DNA of 64,000 nt from Pseudomonas fluorescens (GCF_040448305.1 NZ_CP148752.1:5867501-5931500), one strand, 5' to 3'. Counted from the first letter of the stretch, positions 51,144 to 59,157 are shown. The notes: a model not told the origin generated them from the letters alone. Numbers and translations: made by a program.

Positions 51144-51186
51144 GATTTGCGGCGCGGCGACTGGCCTCATCGTCGGAACGCCGGCC

Positions 51187-51273
51187 GGAGCAAGCTCGCT
51201 CCCACAGTGGATTTACAGTGTTCGCACATTTTGTGTGCACCCGAGAACCCTGTGGGAGCGGGCTTGCTCGCGA
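51187..51273. repeat. Outward-facing REP pair, left copy shortened
   Basis: GGAGCAAGCTCGCTCCCACA at the left and TGTGGGAGCGGGCTTGCTCG at the right. The left copy lacks the first bases of the usual palindrome and the two copies are different subtypes, so they may be independent insertions. Located between morA and glyA. Confidence 0.8.
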
Positions 51274-51406
51274 AGAGGCCGGCACGATCACCGCTAATCC
51301 CCGCATGAACACCACTTGTCTGCGACATGATGCCGTTTCATATGCCATCTAAAACCCATTGGGTTAGAATGCCCCCCTTTTCCGCCCCCGATCCCTGAGG
51401 ACCGCC

Positions 51407-52660
51407 ATGTTCAGCCGTGATTTGACCATTGCCAAGTACGACGCCGACCTTTTTGCCGCCATGGAGCAAGAAGCTCAGCGCCAGGAAGAACACATCGAGC
51501 TGATCGCTTCGGAAAACTACACCAGCCCAGCGGTGATGGAAGCTCAAGGCTCGGTACTGACGAACAAGTACGCCGAAGGCTACCCGGGCAAGCGCTACTA
51601 CGGCGGTTGCGAGTACGTCGACATCGTCGAGCAGCTTGCCATTGATCGAGCAAAAGAGCTGTTCGGCGCCGACTACGCCAACGTTCAGCCGCACGCCGGC
51701 TCGCAAGCCAACAGCGCCGTTTACCTGGCCCTGTTGTCGGCTGGCGACACCATCCTGGGCATGAGCCTGGCCCACGGTGGTCACCTGACCCACGGTGCCA
51801 GCGTTTCCTCCTCCGGTAAGCTGTACAACGCTGTTCAGTACGGCATCGACGCCAATGGCCTGATCGACTACGACGAAGTCGAGCGCCTGGCCGTTGAGCA
51901 CAAGCCAAAAATGATCGTGGCCGGTTTCTCTGCCTACTCGCAGATCCTCGACTTCCCGCGCTTCCGTGCAATCGCCGACAAGGTAGGTGCCTACCTGTTC
52001 GTCGACATGGCCCACGTGGCCGGTCTGGTCGCCGCTGGCGTCTACCCGAACCCGGTTCCATTCGCTGACGTCGTGACCACCACCACCCACAAGACCCTGC
52101 GCGGTCCACGTGGCGGCCTGATCCTGGCTCGCGCCAACGCCGACATCGAGAAGAAGCTGAACTCCGCGGTATTCCCGGGCGCCCAGGGCGGCCCACTGGA
52201 GCACGTGATCGCAGCCAAGGCGATCTGCTTCAAGGAAGCGCTGCAGCCTGAGTTCAAGGCTTACCAGCAACAAGTGGTGAAAAACGCCCAGGCCATGGCC
52301 AGCGTGTTCATCGAGCGCGGTTTCGACGTGGTTTCCGGCGGTACTGAAAACCACCTGTTCCTGCTGTCGCTGATCAAGCAGGAAATCTCCGGTAAAGACG
52401 CCGACGCCGCTCTGGGTAAAGCGTTCATCACCGTGAACAAGAACTCGGTGCCAAACGACCCGCGTTCCCCGTTCGTCACCTCCGGCCTGCGCTTCGGCAC
52501 TCCGGCTGTGACCACTCGTGGCTTCAAGGAAGCAGAGTGCAAGGAACTGGCCGGCTGGATCTGCGACATCCTGGCTGACCTGAACAACGAAGCGGTGATC
52601 GACGCCGTTCGCGAGAAGGTCAAGGCTATCTGCAAGAAGCTGCCGGTATACGGCGCTTAA
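51407..52660 (+). CDS. glyA: Serine hydroxymethyltransferase GlyA
   Basis: A 417-residue PLP enzyme converting serine and tetrahydrofolate to glycine and methylene-THF. The PLP-lysine block is VVTTTTHKTLRGPRGGLILA (near residue 229), with IELIASENYTSPAVMEAQGS and YPGKRYYGGCEYVDIVEQLA in the N-terminal part. It is full length. In PAO1 the corresponding gene next to morA is glyA3 (PA4602), so other glyA copies probably exist elsewhere in this genome. Confidence 0.97.
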   Translation: MFSRDLTIAKYDADLFAAMEQEAQRQEEHIELIASENYTSPAVMEAQGSVLTNKYAEGYPGKRYYGGCEYVDIVEQLAIDRAKELFGADYANVQPHAGSQANSAVYLALLSAGDTILGMSLAHGGHLTHGASVSSSGKLYNAVQYGIDANGLIDYDEVERLAVEHKPKMIVAGFSAYSQILDFPRFRAIADKVGAYLFVDMAHVAGLVAAGVYPNPVPFADVVTTTTHKTLRGPRGGLILARANADIEKKLNSAVFPGAQGGPLEHVIAAKAICFKEALQPEFKAYQQQVVKNAQAMASVFIERGFDVVSGGTENHLFLLSLIKQEISGKDADAALGKAFITVNKNSVPNDPRSPFVTSGLRFGTPAVTTRGFKEAECKELAGWICDILADLNNEAVIDAVREKVKAICKKLPVYGA

Positions 52661-52681
52661 TCCGCCCCGCTAAACCGCAGT

Positions 52682-52711
52682 AAAAAACCGGCACTTGTGC
52701 CGGTTTTTTTT
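52682..52711 (+). terminator. Rho-independent terminator of glyA
   Basis: AAAAAACCGGCAC-TT-GTGCCGGTTTTTTTT, 20 bp after the stop codon; also marks the left border of the AT-richer segment. Confidence 0.93.
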
Positions 52712-52998
52712 CGCCCTCACTTAAACTCAGTTTTCGAACAAGAAACAATGCATAGCATTATTTCCACAGTTAAAATTTCGAATAAACCCTGAAACAACAA
52801 TTCAGCCTCAACAGCAGCCACACAAACAATCAAGCTGTTAATATCCAAAAACCCAATCAGCACCTTTCCACAAAAAACCGAACCACACAAGACCAACGCA
52901 AACCGGATAACTCAACTAACGCTTCACACGTTAACTCACTAACTTCATCACACACAGCAAACAACAGCACCCATCAATGAAAACAGGGAGAGACACCA
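52712..52998. other. AT-rich intergenic stretch before the three-paralogue cluster
   Basis: About 290 bp, visibly poorer in G+C than the flanking core genes and rich in CAA/AAC runs. I see no gene, tRNA or clear inverted repeats. It probably holds the promoter for the gene at 52999 (a GGGAGAGA ribosome site lies just before its ATG), but I cannot point to convincing -35/-10 boxes. Confidence 0.6.
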
Positions 52999-53532
52999 AT
53001 GTTTCAAGATCCAGACTTTCAACAATCGTTCGCAGCAACACTTTCGACCAACAACAAACCCGTAGTGCTGGCTCAAAAACTCCTGCAAAAAAAACTGGAC
53101 GACCCGGAAGCGACCGAAGAACAGCGACGCATTTACCGGGAAGAGCTTGAATACACACACAACCTCCTCACCTTCGGCGACGGAGTAACTCCTGTATTAT
53201 TTTTTTTCGGCTATCACGATGGTGTCTATATCATCGAGATCAATGACAACGACCGCTATGACAATACTGCCAGTATGGAAGGAAGCCTTCGAAACTGGAC
53301 ACTCTTCGACGGCACCGACCCAACTTACTTCCGCATCAAGAATGCCGAAGGCGACACTCTAAAAATGACCGACCTCTCAGATCAACACGACATTCTTCTA
53401 TACAGCGGCCCCCAAGAGCGTCCTGTTTGCACTTATGGTGAACTACCCTATGTTCAGGTCATCACCGACCTCCCAAACAGGGGCGGTCAACTTGCAGCCT
53501 TCAGAGTCAACATCACGAAACGCTACTCCTAG
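52999..53532 (+). CDS. Unrecognised protein A of a three-paralogue cluster
   Basis: A 177-residue acidic soluble protein with no signal peptide or membrane helix. The N-terminal block QQSFAATLSTNNKPVVL is followed by a charged helix (LQKKLDDPEATEEQRRIYRE) and a strand-rich body with DGVYIIEI, DPTYFRIK, LLYSGPQ, VCTYGELP and PNRGG. Protein B shares these blocks, and roughly half the aligned residues agree by eye. The base composition is AT-richer than in neighbouring core genes, suggesting acquisition. The strand pattern could fit a small beta-barrel or beta-trefoil fold. No family is recognised and no function is assigned. Confidence 0.8.
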   Translation: MFQDPDFQQSFAATLSTNNKPVVLAQKLLQKKLDDPEATEEQRRIYREELEYTHNLLTFGDGVTPVLFFFGYHDGVYIIEINDNDRYDNTASMEGSLRNWTLFDGTDPTYFRIKNAEGDTLKMTDLSDQHDILLYSGPQERPVCTYGELPYVQVITDLPNRGGQLAAFRVNITKRYS

Positions 53533-53615
53533 GGAGCATTGATCCTACTTGAAGCCCAAGGCTTTAACACCGACGACACCTAACCCAGCCCAACCCGCAA
53601 GGGAACATATCGACC

Positions 53616-54170
53616 ATGAGCAATCCAGATCCACAACAATCTTTTACCGCCACACTTTCCATTGATAACAAACCCGTAGTTCTGTATCAGCGAGGCATTC
53701 AACAAAAGCTGGATGATCCGCAGACCAGCGAAGAACTGCGCAACTACTACCAAAGTAAACTTGAATCTGGCTCGATCACTGACCTTCTGACATTCGATGA
53801 GGGCCTCACGCCTGAGCTATTCCTCTTCGAATATTACGACGGCGTCTACATCATCAAAATCCAGGGTAGCAATGGAGAGTTCGCTAACACGGTCAGCATG
53901 GAGGGAGAACTGCGAAACTGGTCTGTTTTTGAAGGAGACGATCCCACTTATTTCCGTATCAAAGACAATAACGGCGCTGTCATAAAGCTGGATGATATTC
54001 CACTTGAAGGCGGTTATTTCCTGCTTTATAGCGGCCCACAACATAGGAAAGTTTGCACCTATGGAGAGCTCCCCAGTTTCCCAGTCATTACCGATTACCC
54101 TAACCGAGGCGGGCGCCTGGCAATCTTTAACCTGAACATTATCAAACGCTCCACCTCCAACGGACACTGA
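53616..54170 (+). CDS. Unrecognised protein B of a three-paralogue cluster
   Basis: A 184-residue soluble protein, clearly a duplicate of protein A: QQSFTATLSIDNKPVVL at the N-terminus, the charged helix IQQKLDDPQTSEELRNYYQS, then YYDGVYIIKIQG, MEGELRNWSVFEGDDPTYFR, LLYSGPQHRKVCTYGELP and PNRGGRLAIFNLNIIKR. It lies 83 bp after gene A with a ribosome site (AAGGGA) and is followed by a terminator, so A and B probably form one transcript. The single Cys in VCTYGELP is shared. Function unknown. Confidence 0.8.
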   Translation: MSNPDPQQSFTATLSIDNKPVVLYQRGIQQKLDDPQTSEELRNYYQSKLESGSITDLLTFDEGLTPELFLFEYYDGVYIIKIQGSNGEFANTVSMEGELRNWSVFEGDDPTYFRIKDNNGAVIKLDDIPLEGGYFLLYSGPQHRKVCTYGELPSFPVITDYPNRGGRLAIFNLNIIKRSTSNGH

Positions 54171-54255
54171 ACAGATCTGACACTCCACAACTTCCGACAT
54201 CCGGCTTCACTACCGACAGTTTAATTACTTTGTGCCTTAAGCCTTAAAGATTAAA

Positions 54256-54296
54256 GCCAATGCCCCAACGCGCTTGGGCATTGGCATTTTTAATAC
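54256..54296 (+). terminator. Rho-independent terminator after protein B gene
   Basis: GCCAATGCCC-AACGCGCTT-GGGCATTGGC followed by ATTTTTAA. It separates the A-B pair from gene C. Confidence 0.88.
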
Positions 54297-54357
54297 CTAA
54301 ATAAGTGGCAATCCGCTCTGACAATCAACTTCCCCCTACAAATTCAAGGATGAACTC

Positions 54358-54930
54358 ATGACTACAAACAGGCAGAAATCTTTCATTGCGACACTGGAAC
54401 TTGACGAGCGACAAGTGGATTTCCTGGGAGCGCTGCATGGCACTCCCGCGATCCGGCACGACACACTTTTCTCGGGCGGTTTTTTTACCGGTGCGTCGAG
54501 AGAACACGATGACTCTCACTTGCTCGGCAGCCTCTCCCTTCGAGAGGTAAAAAACCCTGCGCCACTAATCATTTACTTTCGCTGCACAGAAAACTATTAC
54601 CACCTCTATATCCGCTCACATACCACTTACACAGGGCATTGCATAAGCAAGGACCTTGCAGGGGTGCTGGGTGCATTTCTTCCGGCCGGCGGCTATACCA
54701 CATCCTTCAATTTGCTGAGCCTGCAAAACCGGATCATAACGCTGGAAGACATGAACGGTGATATCCAGCGAGTTCGACTCAAGGCTCGCAGTTCGGGGCG
54801 TATCGGCGCCATTCGCCGCGATGGAGCGCCTTACAGCTATCTGGCCGAGATCCTTGAAGAAGGCGTGGTATTCAAGTTGAGAATCATCGAGCGAAACGCC
54901 TCCTTTCTGGGTGATCCGGACGAAATCTGA
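54358..54930 (+). CDS. Unrecognised protein C, divergent paralogue of A and B
   Basis: A 190-residue soluble, more basic protein. It begins QKSFIATLELDERQVDFLGA, aligning with the A/B start, and keeps the same layout: a strand pair (APLIIYFRCTENYYHLYIRS), a central ISKDLAGVLGAF...GYTTSFNLLSLQNRIITLED block, then IGAIRRDGAPYSYLAEILEE and a closing FKLRIIERN strand where A and B end FRVNITKR/FNLNIIKR. It lacks the charged helix and the YSGPQ and CTYGELP blocks. It has its own ribosome site (AAGGATG) behind the terminator. Function unknown; homology to A/B is by eye, moderately sure. Confidence 0.75.
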   Translation: MTTNRQKSFIATLELDERQVDFLGALHGTPAIRHDTLFSGGFFTGASREHDDSHLLGSLSLREVKNPAPLIIYFRCTENYYHLYIRSHTTYTGHCISKDLAGVLGAFLPAGGYTTSFNLLSLQNRIITLEDMNGDIQRVRLKARSSGRIGAIRRDGAPYSYLAEILEEGVVFKLRIIERNASFLGDPDEI

Positions 54931-54979
54931 CAGAGCGCCCAGAACGGCTCACGCATTGCATCAGTCCACAGGCAAAACT

Positions 54980-54988
54980 GGTAAGACC
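54980..54988. promoter_or_regulatory. Upstream FadR-type operator GGTAAGACC
   Basis: TGGTAAGACCGG matches the GGT-NNN-ACC core bound by FCD-domain GntR regulators such as PdhR and LldR. It lies about 35 bp before the -35 box of the likely dctA promoter. Confidence 0.6.
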
Positions 54989-55014
54989 GGTCATGCCAAT
55001 TTTTCCATTTCCCC

Positions 55015-55044
55015 TTGTCATCTCGAAAAAAACGAGCGTAGACT
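55015..55044 (+). promoter_or_regulatory. Likely sigma-70 promoter of dctA
   Basis: TTGTCA, an 18-bp spacer and TAGACT. The spacer contains a small CTCG-A7-CGAG palindrome. The promoter lies between two GGTAAGACC operators. Confidence 0.5.
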
Positions 55045-55064
55045 GCGCCTGCACTGGACATACC

Positions 55065-55073
55065 GGTAAGACC
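55065..55073. promoter_or_regulatory. Downstream FadR-type operator GGTAAGACC
   Basis: CCGGTAAGACCAAA, an exact second copy of the nine-base core 85 bp from the first (about eight helical turns) and just downstream of the predicted start site, a good place for repression. Confidence 0.62.
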
Positions 55074-55142
55074 AAAATAATTAAGTCCTGAATCTGATGT
55101 GCTCCGCACACGGCAGCCAGGACACCGACCAGGATTCCTCCC

Positions 55143-56456
55143 ATGCTCAGATGGTGCTCGCGTTCAATCTTCCTCCAAGTGGTTCTCGGACTGGTGCTCG
55201 GCATCGTCTGCGGGCTGACCCTTCCCGAATACTCCGCTCAGCTCAAACCGCTCGGTGACGGTTTTATCAAGCTGATCAAAATGCTCATTGGCTTGATTGT
55301 GTTTTGCGTAGTGGTCAGCGGCATCAGCGGTGCCGGCGACCTGAAGAAGGTCGGCCGTATCGGCCTCAAATCGGTGATCTACTTTGAAATCCTGACCACC
55401 ATCGCCCTGGTGATCGGGTTGGTGTTCGCCTTCAGCACCGGTATCGGCAGCGGCGCAAACATTCACCTGGAACAGCTTTCAGCAGCCGACATGGGCGACA
55501 TTGCCCAGCGCAGCCAGCACATGCACACCACCACACAGTTCCTGATGGACCTGATTCCGACGTCGGTGATCGGTGCCTTTGCCGATAACAACATCCTGCA
55601 GGTCCTGCTGTTCTCCGTGCTGTTCGGCAGTGCGCTGAATCTGGTGGGTGAGGCGGCATCGGGTATTTCGCGGCTGATCAATGAGCTCAGCCACGTGATC
55701 TTCCGCATCATGGGCATGATCGTGCGCCTGGCGCCGATCGGTGTATTCGGTGCGATCGCCTTCACCACCAGCAAATATGGCCTGGACTCGCTGCAGCACC
55801 TGGGCAGCCTCGTCGGCCTGTTTTACCTGACCTGCGTGGCCTTCGTGACGCTGATTCTCGGCTTGGTGATGCGCCTCTCCGGCTTGAAGATGTGGCCGTT
55901 GCTCAAGTACCTGCGCGAAGAGCTTCTGATCGTCATGGGCACCGCTTCGTCCGACGCTGTGCTGCCACAAATCATGCGCAAGCTTGAGCACCTGGGCATC
56001 GGCAGTTCAACGGTCGGGCTGGTGATTCCAACGGGTTACTCGTTCAACCTCGACGGTTTCTCGATCTACCTGACCCTGGCCATCGTGTTCATCGCCAATG
56101 CCACCGGCACGCCGCTGGCAATGACCGACCTGTTGACGATTCTGTTGGTATCGCTGATCACCTCCAAGGGGGCCCACGGCATTCCAGGCTCCGCGCTGGT
56201 GATTCTGGCGGCCACCCTGACAGCCATTCCGGCCATTCCGGTGGTGGGTCTGGTGCTGGTGTTGGCCGTGGACTGGTTCATGGGCATCGGCCGGGCGCTG
56301 ACCAACCTGATCGGCAACTGCGTGGCGACCGTCGCCATCGCGCGATGGGAAAAGGACATCGATGTGCAGCGGGCGAACAAGGTACTTTCGGGCCAGGCGG
56401 GTTATACCTTCCAGCCGAGAAAACCGGTTGCTCAAGCGGCAGCCAAAGAATTCTGA
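55143..56456 (+). CDS. dctA: C4-dicarboxylate/amino acid:cation symporter, DctA type
   Basis: A 437-residue glutamate/aspartate-fold transporter (SLC1/DAACS). The family blocks are GDGFIKLIKMLIGLIVFCVV (helix 2), the hairpin 1 segment GTASSDAVLPQIMRKLE, the sodium-site segment GYSFNLDGFSIYLTLA, the hairpin 2 segment SKGAHGIPGSALVILAA and the DRFM-like VDWFMGIGRALTNLIGN. The usual NxDGT is NLDGF here, a variation I believe is found in some DctA paralogues. Substrate is probably a C4-dicarboxylate, but cannot be read off. It is followed directly by a GntR regulator gene and preceded by matching operators. Confidence 0.9.
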   Translation: MLRWCSRSIFLQVVLGLVLGIVCGLTLPEYSAQLKPLGDGFIKLIKMLIGLIVFCVVVSGISGAGDLKKVGRIGLKSVIYFEILTTIALVIGLVFAFSTGIGSGANIHLEQLSAADMGDIAQRSQHMHTTTQFLMDLIPTSVIGAFADNNILQVLLFSVLFGSALNLVGEAASGISRLINELSHVIFRIMGMIVRLAPIGVFGAIAFTTSKYGLDSLQHLGSLVGLFYLTCVAFVTLILGLVMRLSGLKMWPLLKYLREELLIVMGTASSDAVLPQIMRKLEHLGIGSSTVGLVIPTGYSFNLDGFSIYLTLAIVFIANATGTPLAMTDLLTILLVSLITSKGAHGIPGSALVILAATLTAIPAIPVVGLVLVLAVDWFMGIGRALTNLIGNCVATVAIARWEKDIDVQRANKVLSGQAGYTFQPRKPVAQAAAKEF

Positions 56457-56463
56457 ATGACCG

Positions 56464-56488
56464 CCGTGCCTGCCGACCGCAGGCACGG
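56464..56488 (+). other. Strong hairpin between dctA and the GntR gene
   Basis: CCGTGCCTGC-CGACC-GCAGGCACGG, a perfect 10-bp stem without a T-run. It would protect dctA mRNA or separate expression of the two genes. It is the reason the later GTG start (56505) is preferred for the regulator. Confidence 0.65.
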
Positions 56489-56504
56489 CTCATGGAGCGA
56501 ACAA

Positions 56505-57209
56505 GTGATTACCTCATCAACCGTCGTCAACTCAGTGGTAGAAAAACTTCGGGCCGCTTTGGCCCGAGGTCAGTGGCGCTCCGGCGAAATGCTGCCGGGG
56601 CAACGTGAACTGGCCGAACAGCTGGGTATCAGCCGTCCGAGCCTGCGTGAAGCCGTCATCGTCCTGGAAACCCTCGGTCTGGTGCGTTCGATGCCGGGCA
56701 AAGGCGTGGTGGTGCTCGAAGCCAATCTCGTCGACAGCCAGACGTATGACAGTGCAGTGGCCGCAGCGAGCCTGGAAGACGTGCTGCAGCTGCGCTACAC
56801 CCTCGAGCCGTTCATCGTCGGCCTCGTGGCGCAGTCCATCAGCAGCAAGGAAGTCGGGCAACTGCGCCTGACCCTGATGGACATGCGCGAAGCCCTGGAA
56901 GCCATCGACAGTGAAGCCGGCGTGAATGCCTACATCGCGTTCCACGAAGAATTGTTCACGCTCACATCCAACCCCATCTTCCAGAGCGTGGTCCAGCAGA
57001 CCAGCAACGCCCTCAAACAGAGCGCCGAAGTGTTGCGCAACTCCCCGGAGCATCTGGCTGAGCGCCTTGAAGAAAACGAAGCGGTTGTGCGGGCGATCCG
57101 CAGCAAGAACAGCGCCCAGGCCAGCGCCGAGATGCGTCGGCACATTTTGCGCGAAGGCCAGCGCATGGGCATCGAACTGAACATCCCGGAAGACAACCTC
57201 GGCAGTTGA
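56505..57209 (+). CDS. FadR-type GntR regulator (FCD domain), probable regulator of dctA
   Basis: A 234-residue repressor-type regulator. The N-terminal winged helix is SGEMLPGQRELAEQLGISRP, then SLREAVIVLETLGLVRSMPG; the FCD ligand domain follows, with metal-type residues in RYTLEPFIVGLVAQ, AFHEELFTLTSN and the terminal MRRHILREGQRMG. The GTG at 56505 has GGAG eight bases upstream. An ATG at 56457, directly after the dctA stop, is possible but would run through a hairpin. It probably binds the two GGTAAGACC sites before dctA. Confidence 0.88.
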   Translation: MITSSTVVNSVVEKLRAALARGQWRSGEMLPGQRELAEQLGISRPSLREAVIVLETLGLVRSMPGKGVVVLEANLVDSQTYDSAVAAASLEDVLQLRYTLEPFIVGLVAQSISSKEVGQLRLTLMDMREALEAIDSEAGVNAYIAFHEELFTLTSNPIFQSVVQQTSNALKQSAEVLRNSPEHLAERLEENEAVVRAIRSKNSAQASAEMRRHILREGQRMGIELNIPEDNLGS

Positions 57210-57234
57210 AACCTCTTCGAACTGGAGATTGGCC

Positions 57235-57918
57235 ATGAACAGCTTTGCCTCGCCACAAACGCTCGCTACCCTGCCCGTCCGCCCTTCGGTGGATGATCTG
57301 TATTCGCGGGTCCTCGATGCCATTTTCGAACAGCGCATCCATTCGGCCAGTCGCTTTACGGAAGAAAGCCTGGCGCAGATGTTCGGTGCAAGGCGCAGCG
57401 ACATGCGTGATGTGCTGACGCGGCTGTCCCACCAGCAGATCATCATCCTTCGAGTCAACCATCGTCCCCGCGTCGCCGAACTTGATGTCGAGCAGACCCG
57501 GCAGACGCTGCATGCCCGACGTCTGGCCGAGATCATGCTGGTGCGGCTGGCCTGTCAGCGTCCATGCGCGCAAGACTTGAAGCGCCTGCGGACACTGGTC
57601 GAAAACGAGCGTCAATGCGCCGAGCGTGGCCGGGCGATTCGTTTGTCGGGAGAGTTTCATCTGCAGTTGGCACAAATGGCGGGGAATGCACCGCTAGCGC
57701 ATTTTCTTGAGAGCTTGGTACCGCTGACTTCGTTGGCGATTGCGCAGTTTGATCTGCAGCAGAAAGAGTATTGCGTGGAGCACATGGGGATTCTGGATGC
57801 GCTGGAGCGAGGAGATGCCGCGACGGCGCAAGCCGTGCTCAACCGGCATCTGGATTATCTGGAAGACTTGTTGCTGAGCCCTGCATCGGCACTGGGCCAG
57901 AACTGTGCCGCAGGTTAG
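57235..57918 (+). CDS. Second GntR/FCD-family regulator
   Basis: A 227-residue GntR-type regulator starting MNSFASPQTLATLPVRPSVD behind GGAG. The winged helix (TEESLAQMFGARRSDMRDVL, then TRLSHQQIIILRVNHRPRVA) is more divergent than in the preceding regulator; the C-terminal domain has FCD-type helices (ARRLAEIMLVRLAC, GEFHLQLAQMAG, VLNRHLDYLEDLL). It begins 25 bp after the first regulator, so the two are likely co-transcribed. Its target is unknown. Confidence 0.85.
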   Translation: MNSFASPQTLATLPVRPSVDDLYSRVLDAIFEQRIHSASRFTEESLAQMFGARRSDMRDVLTRLSHQQIIILRVNHRPRVAELDVEQTRQTLHARRLAEIMLVRLACQRPCAQDLKRLRTLVENERQCAERGRAIRLSGEFHLQLAQMAGNAPLAHFLESLVPLTSLAIAQFDLQQKEYCVEHMGILDALERGDAATAQAVLNRHLDYLEDLLLSPASALGQNCAAG

Positions 57919-57925
57919 TCCGTTT

Positions 57926-57988
57926 TCGCGAGCAAGCTCGCTCCCACGGAGGACTGCACTTCAAATGTGGGAGCGAGCCTGCTCGCGA
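57926..57988. repeat. Closely spaced outward-facing REP pair
   Basis: TCGCGAGCAAGCTCGCTCCC at the left and TGTGGGAGCGAGCCTGCTCG at the right, only about 18 bp apart with GTGGGAG ends facing inward. It lies between the convergent second GntR gene and yjiA. Confidence 0.85.
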
Positions 57989-58020
57989 TGGCGACTCAAG
58001 GCTCGCTGCAATTTCTGACT

Positions 58021-58995
58021 TTAATCCGCCGCCACCCGCGCAAACCCCTCGCGAATCTTTTCTTCCGGCAAATCATCGGCAATGAACACGATCACGCTTT
58101 CGCGCACGTCGTCTTCCGCCCACTCGGTATCCCAGTCGAAACCATAAAGCTTCAGCACCCCCTGAAACACCATGCGACGCGATTCGCCGAGGATATTCAA
58201 CACGCCTTTGTAGCGCAGCAGTTGCTTGCCATGGTCTTCCAGCAGTTCGTTCATGAACTCGCTGAGCTTGTCGATATCCAGCGGCTTTTCAGTGCGCAGC
58301 ACCAGGCTGGAAATGCGGTCTATGGACGGAGCAGCCTGGCTGACCGGGCGCAAACTCACGCCGCCACCGAGGTCGGCATTGAGGTTGAAGCCGCGTACAT
58401 CGAGCAACTCGGCGAGGTCGATCTTGCCGTGGTCTACCACGCGGATCGGCGCACGCCGGTTGATGCGGGTCAGACGCTCGCTCAACGCGGTGAAGGTCGG
58501 TTCGTCCACCAGGTCGCGCTTACTCACCAGCAAGCGGTCGGCGAAACCGATCTGCGCCTGGGCGATGGTCTGGGTCAGGTGCAAGTCGGCATGTGCCGCG
58601 TCGACCAGCGTGATGATGCCGTCGAGGATATAGCGCTCGCGCAACTCTTCGTCGATGAAAAAGGTTTGTGCCACCGGTGCCGGATCGGCCAGGCCGGTGC
58701 ATTCGATCACCAGGCGGTCGAAGGCGATGTCGCCCCGGTCCAAACGCTCGAGCAACAGATAAAGCGCTTTAGTCAGGTCCGTATGGATGGTGCAGCAGAC
58801 GCACCCGTTGGACAGTGTCATCACTTGTACCGGTTCATCGCCCAACAACTGGGTATCGATACCGGCATCGCTGAATTCGTTCTCGATCACGGCAATTTTC
58901 AGGCCGTGCTCGGCCTTGAGCAGGTGACGCAACAAAGTGGTCTTGCCAGCGCCGAGGAAGCCGCTGAGGATCGTGACCGGGATGGGAGAGGACAA
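58021..58995 (-). CDS. yjiA: CobW/P47K-family GTPase, YjiA-like
   Basis: A 324-residue G3E GTPase of the COG0523 metallochaperone family. It has the P-loop GFLGAGKTTLLRHLL near residue 12, the metal-binding CXCC motif in NGCVCCTIHTDL near 66, the Walker B-like IECTGLADPAP, and SKRD as G4 motif. The C-terminal CobW_C domain contains YKGVLNILGES. It belongs to the btsT-yjiX-yjiA set of E. coli, split here by a REPIN between yjiX and yjiA. Metal specificity is unknown. Confidence 0.93.
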   Translation of the reverse strand: MSSPIPVTILSGFLGAGKTTLLRHLLKAEHGLKIAVIENEFSDAGIDTQLLGDEPVQVMTLSNGCVCCTIHTDLTKALYLLLERLDRGDIAFDRLVIECTGLADPAPVAQTFFIDEELRERYILDGIITLVDAAHADLHLTQTIAQAQIGFADRLLVSKRDLVDEPTFTALSERLTRINRRAPIRVVDHGKIDLAELLDVRGFNLNADLGGGVSLRPVSQAAPSIDRISSLVLRTEKPLDIDKLSEFMNELLEDHGKQLLRYKGVLNILGESRRMVFQGVLKLYGFDWDTEWAEDDVRESVIVFIADDLPEEKIREGFARVAAD

Positions 58996-59040
58996 AATTG
59001 ATCTCCTGTTTCACAAAACTAATAAACAACACAAAACAAA

Positions 59041-59130
59041 TGTGGGAGCGAGCCTGCTCGCGAAGGGGCCGTCAGCTTCAACAAATATGCTGACTGATAC
59101 ACCGCTTTCGCGAGCAGGCTCGCTCCCACA
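59041..59130. repeat. REPIN (inverted REP pair)
   Basis: TGTGGGAGCGAGCCTGCTCGCGA and its reverse complement, located between yjiX and yjiA on the same transcription unit. Confidence 0.92.
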
Positions 59131-59157
59131 GGTTTTGCTGTTAACCCGCAATCCGGA

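Noticed and set aside
51341..51370. Promoter for glyA with TAGAAT as -10
   Set aside because: The -10 is good but no acceptable -35 occurs at 15-19 bp, so it is not listed as a feature.
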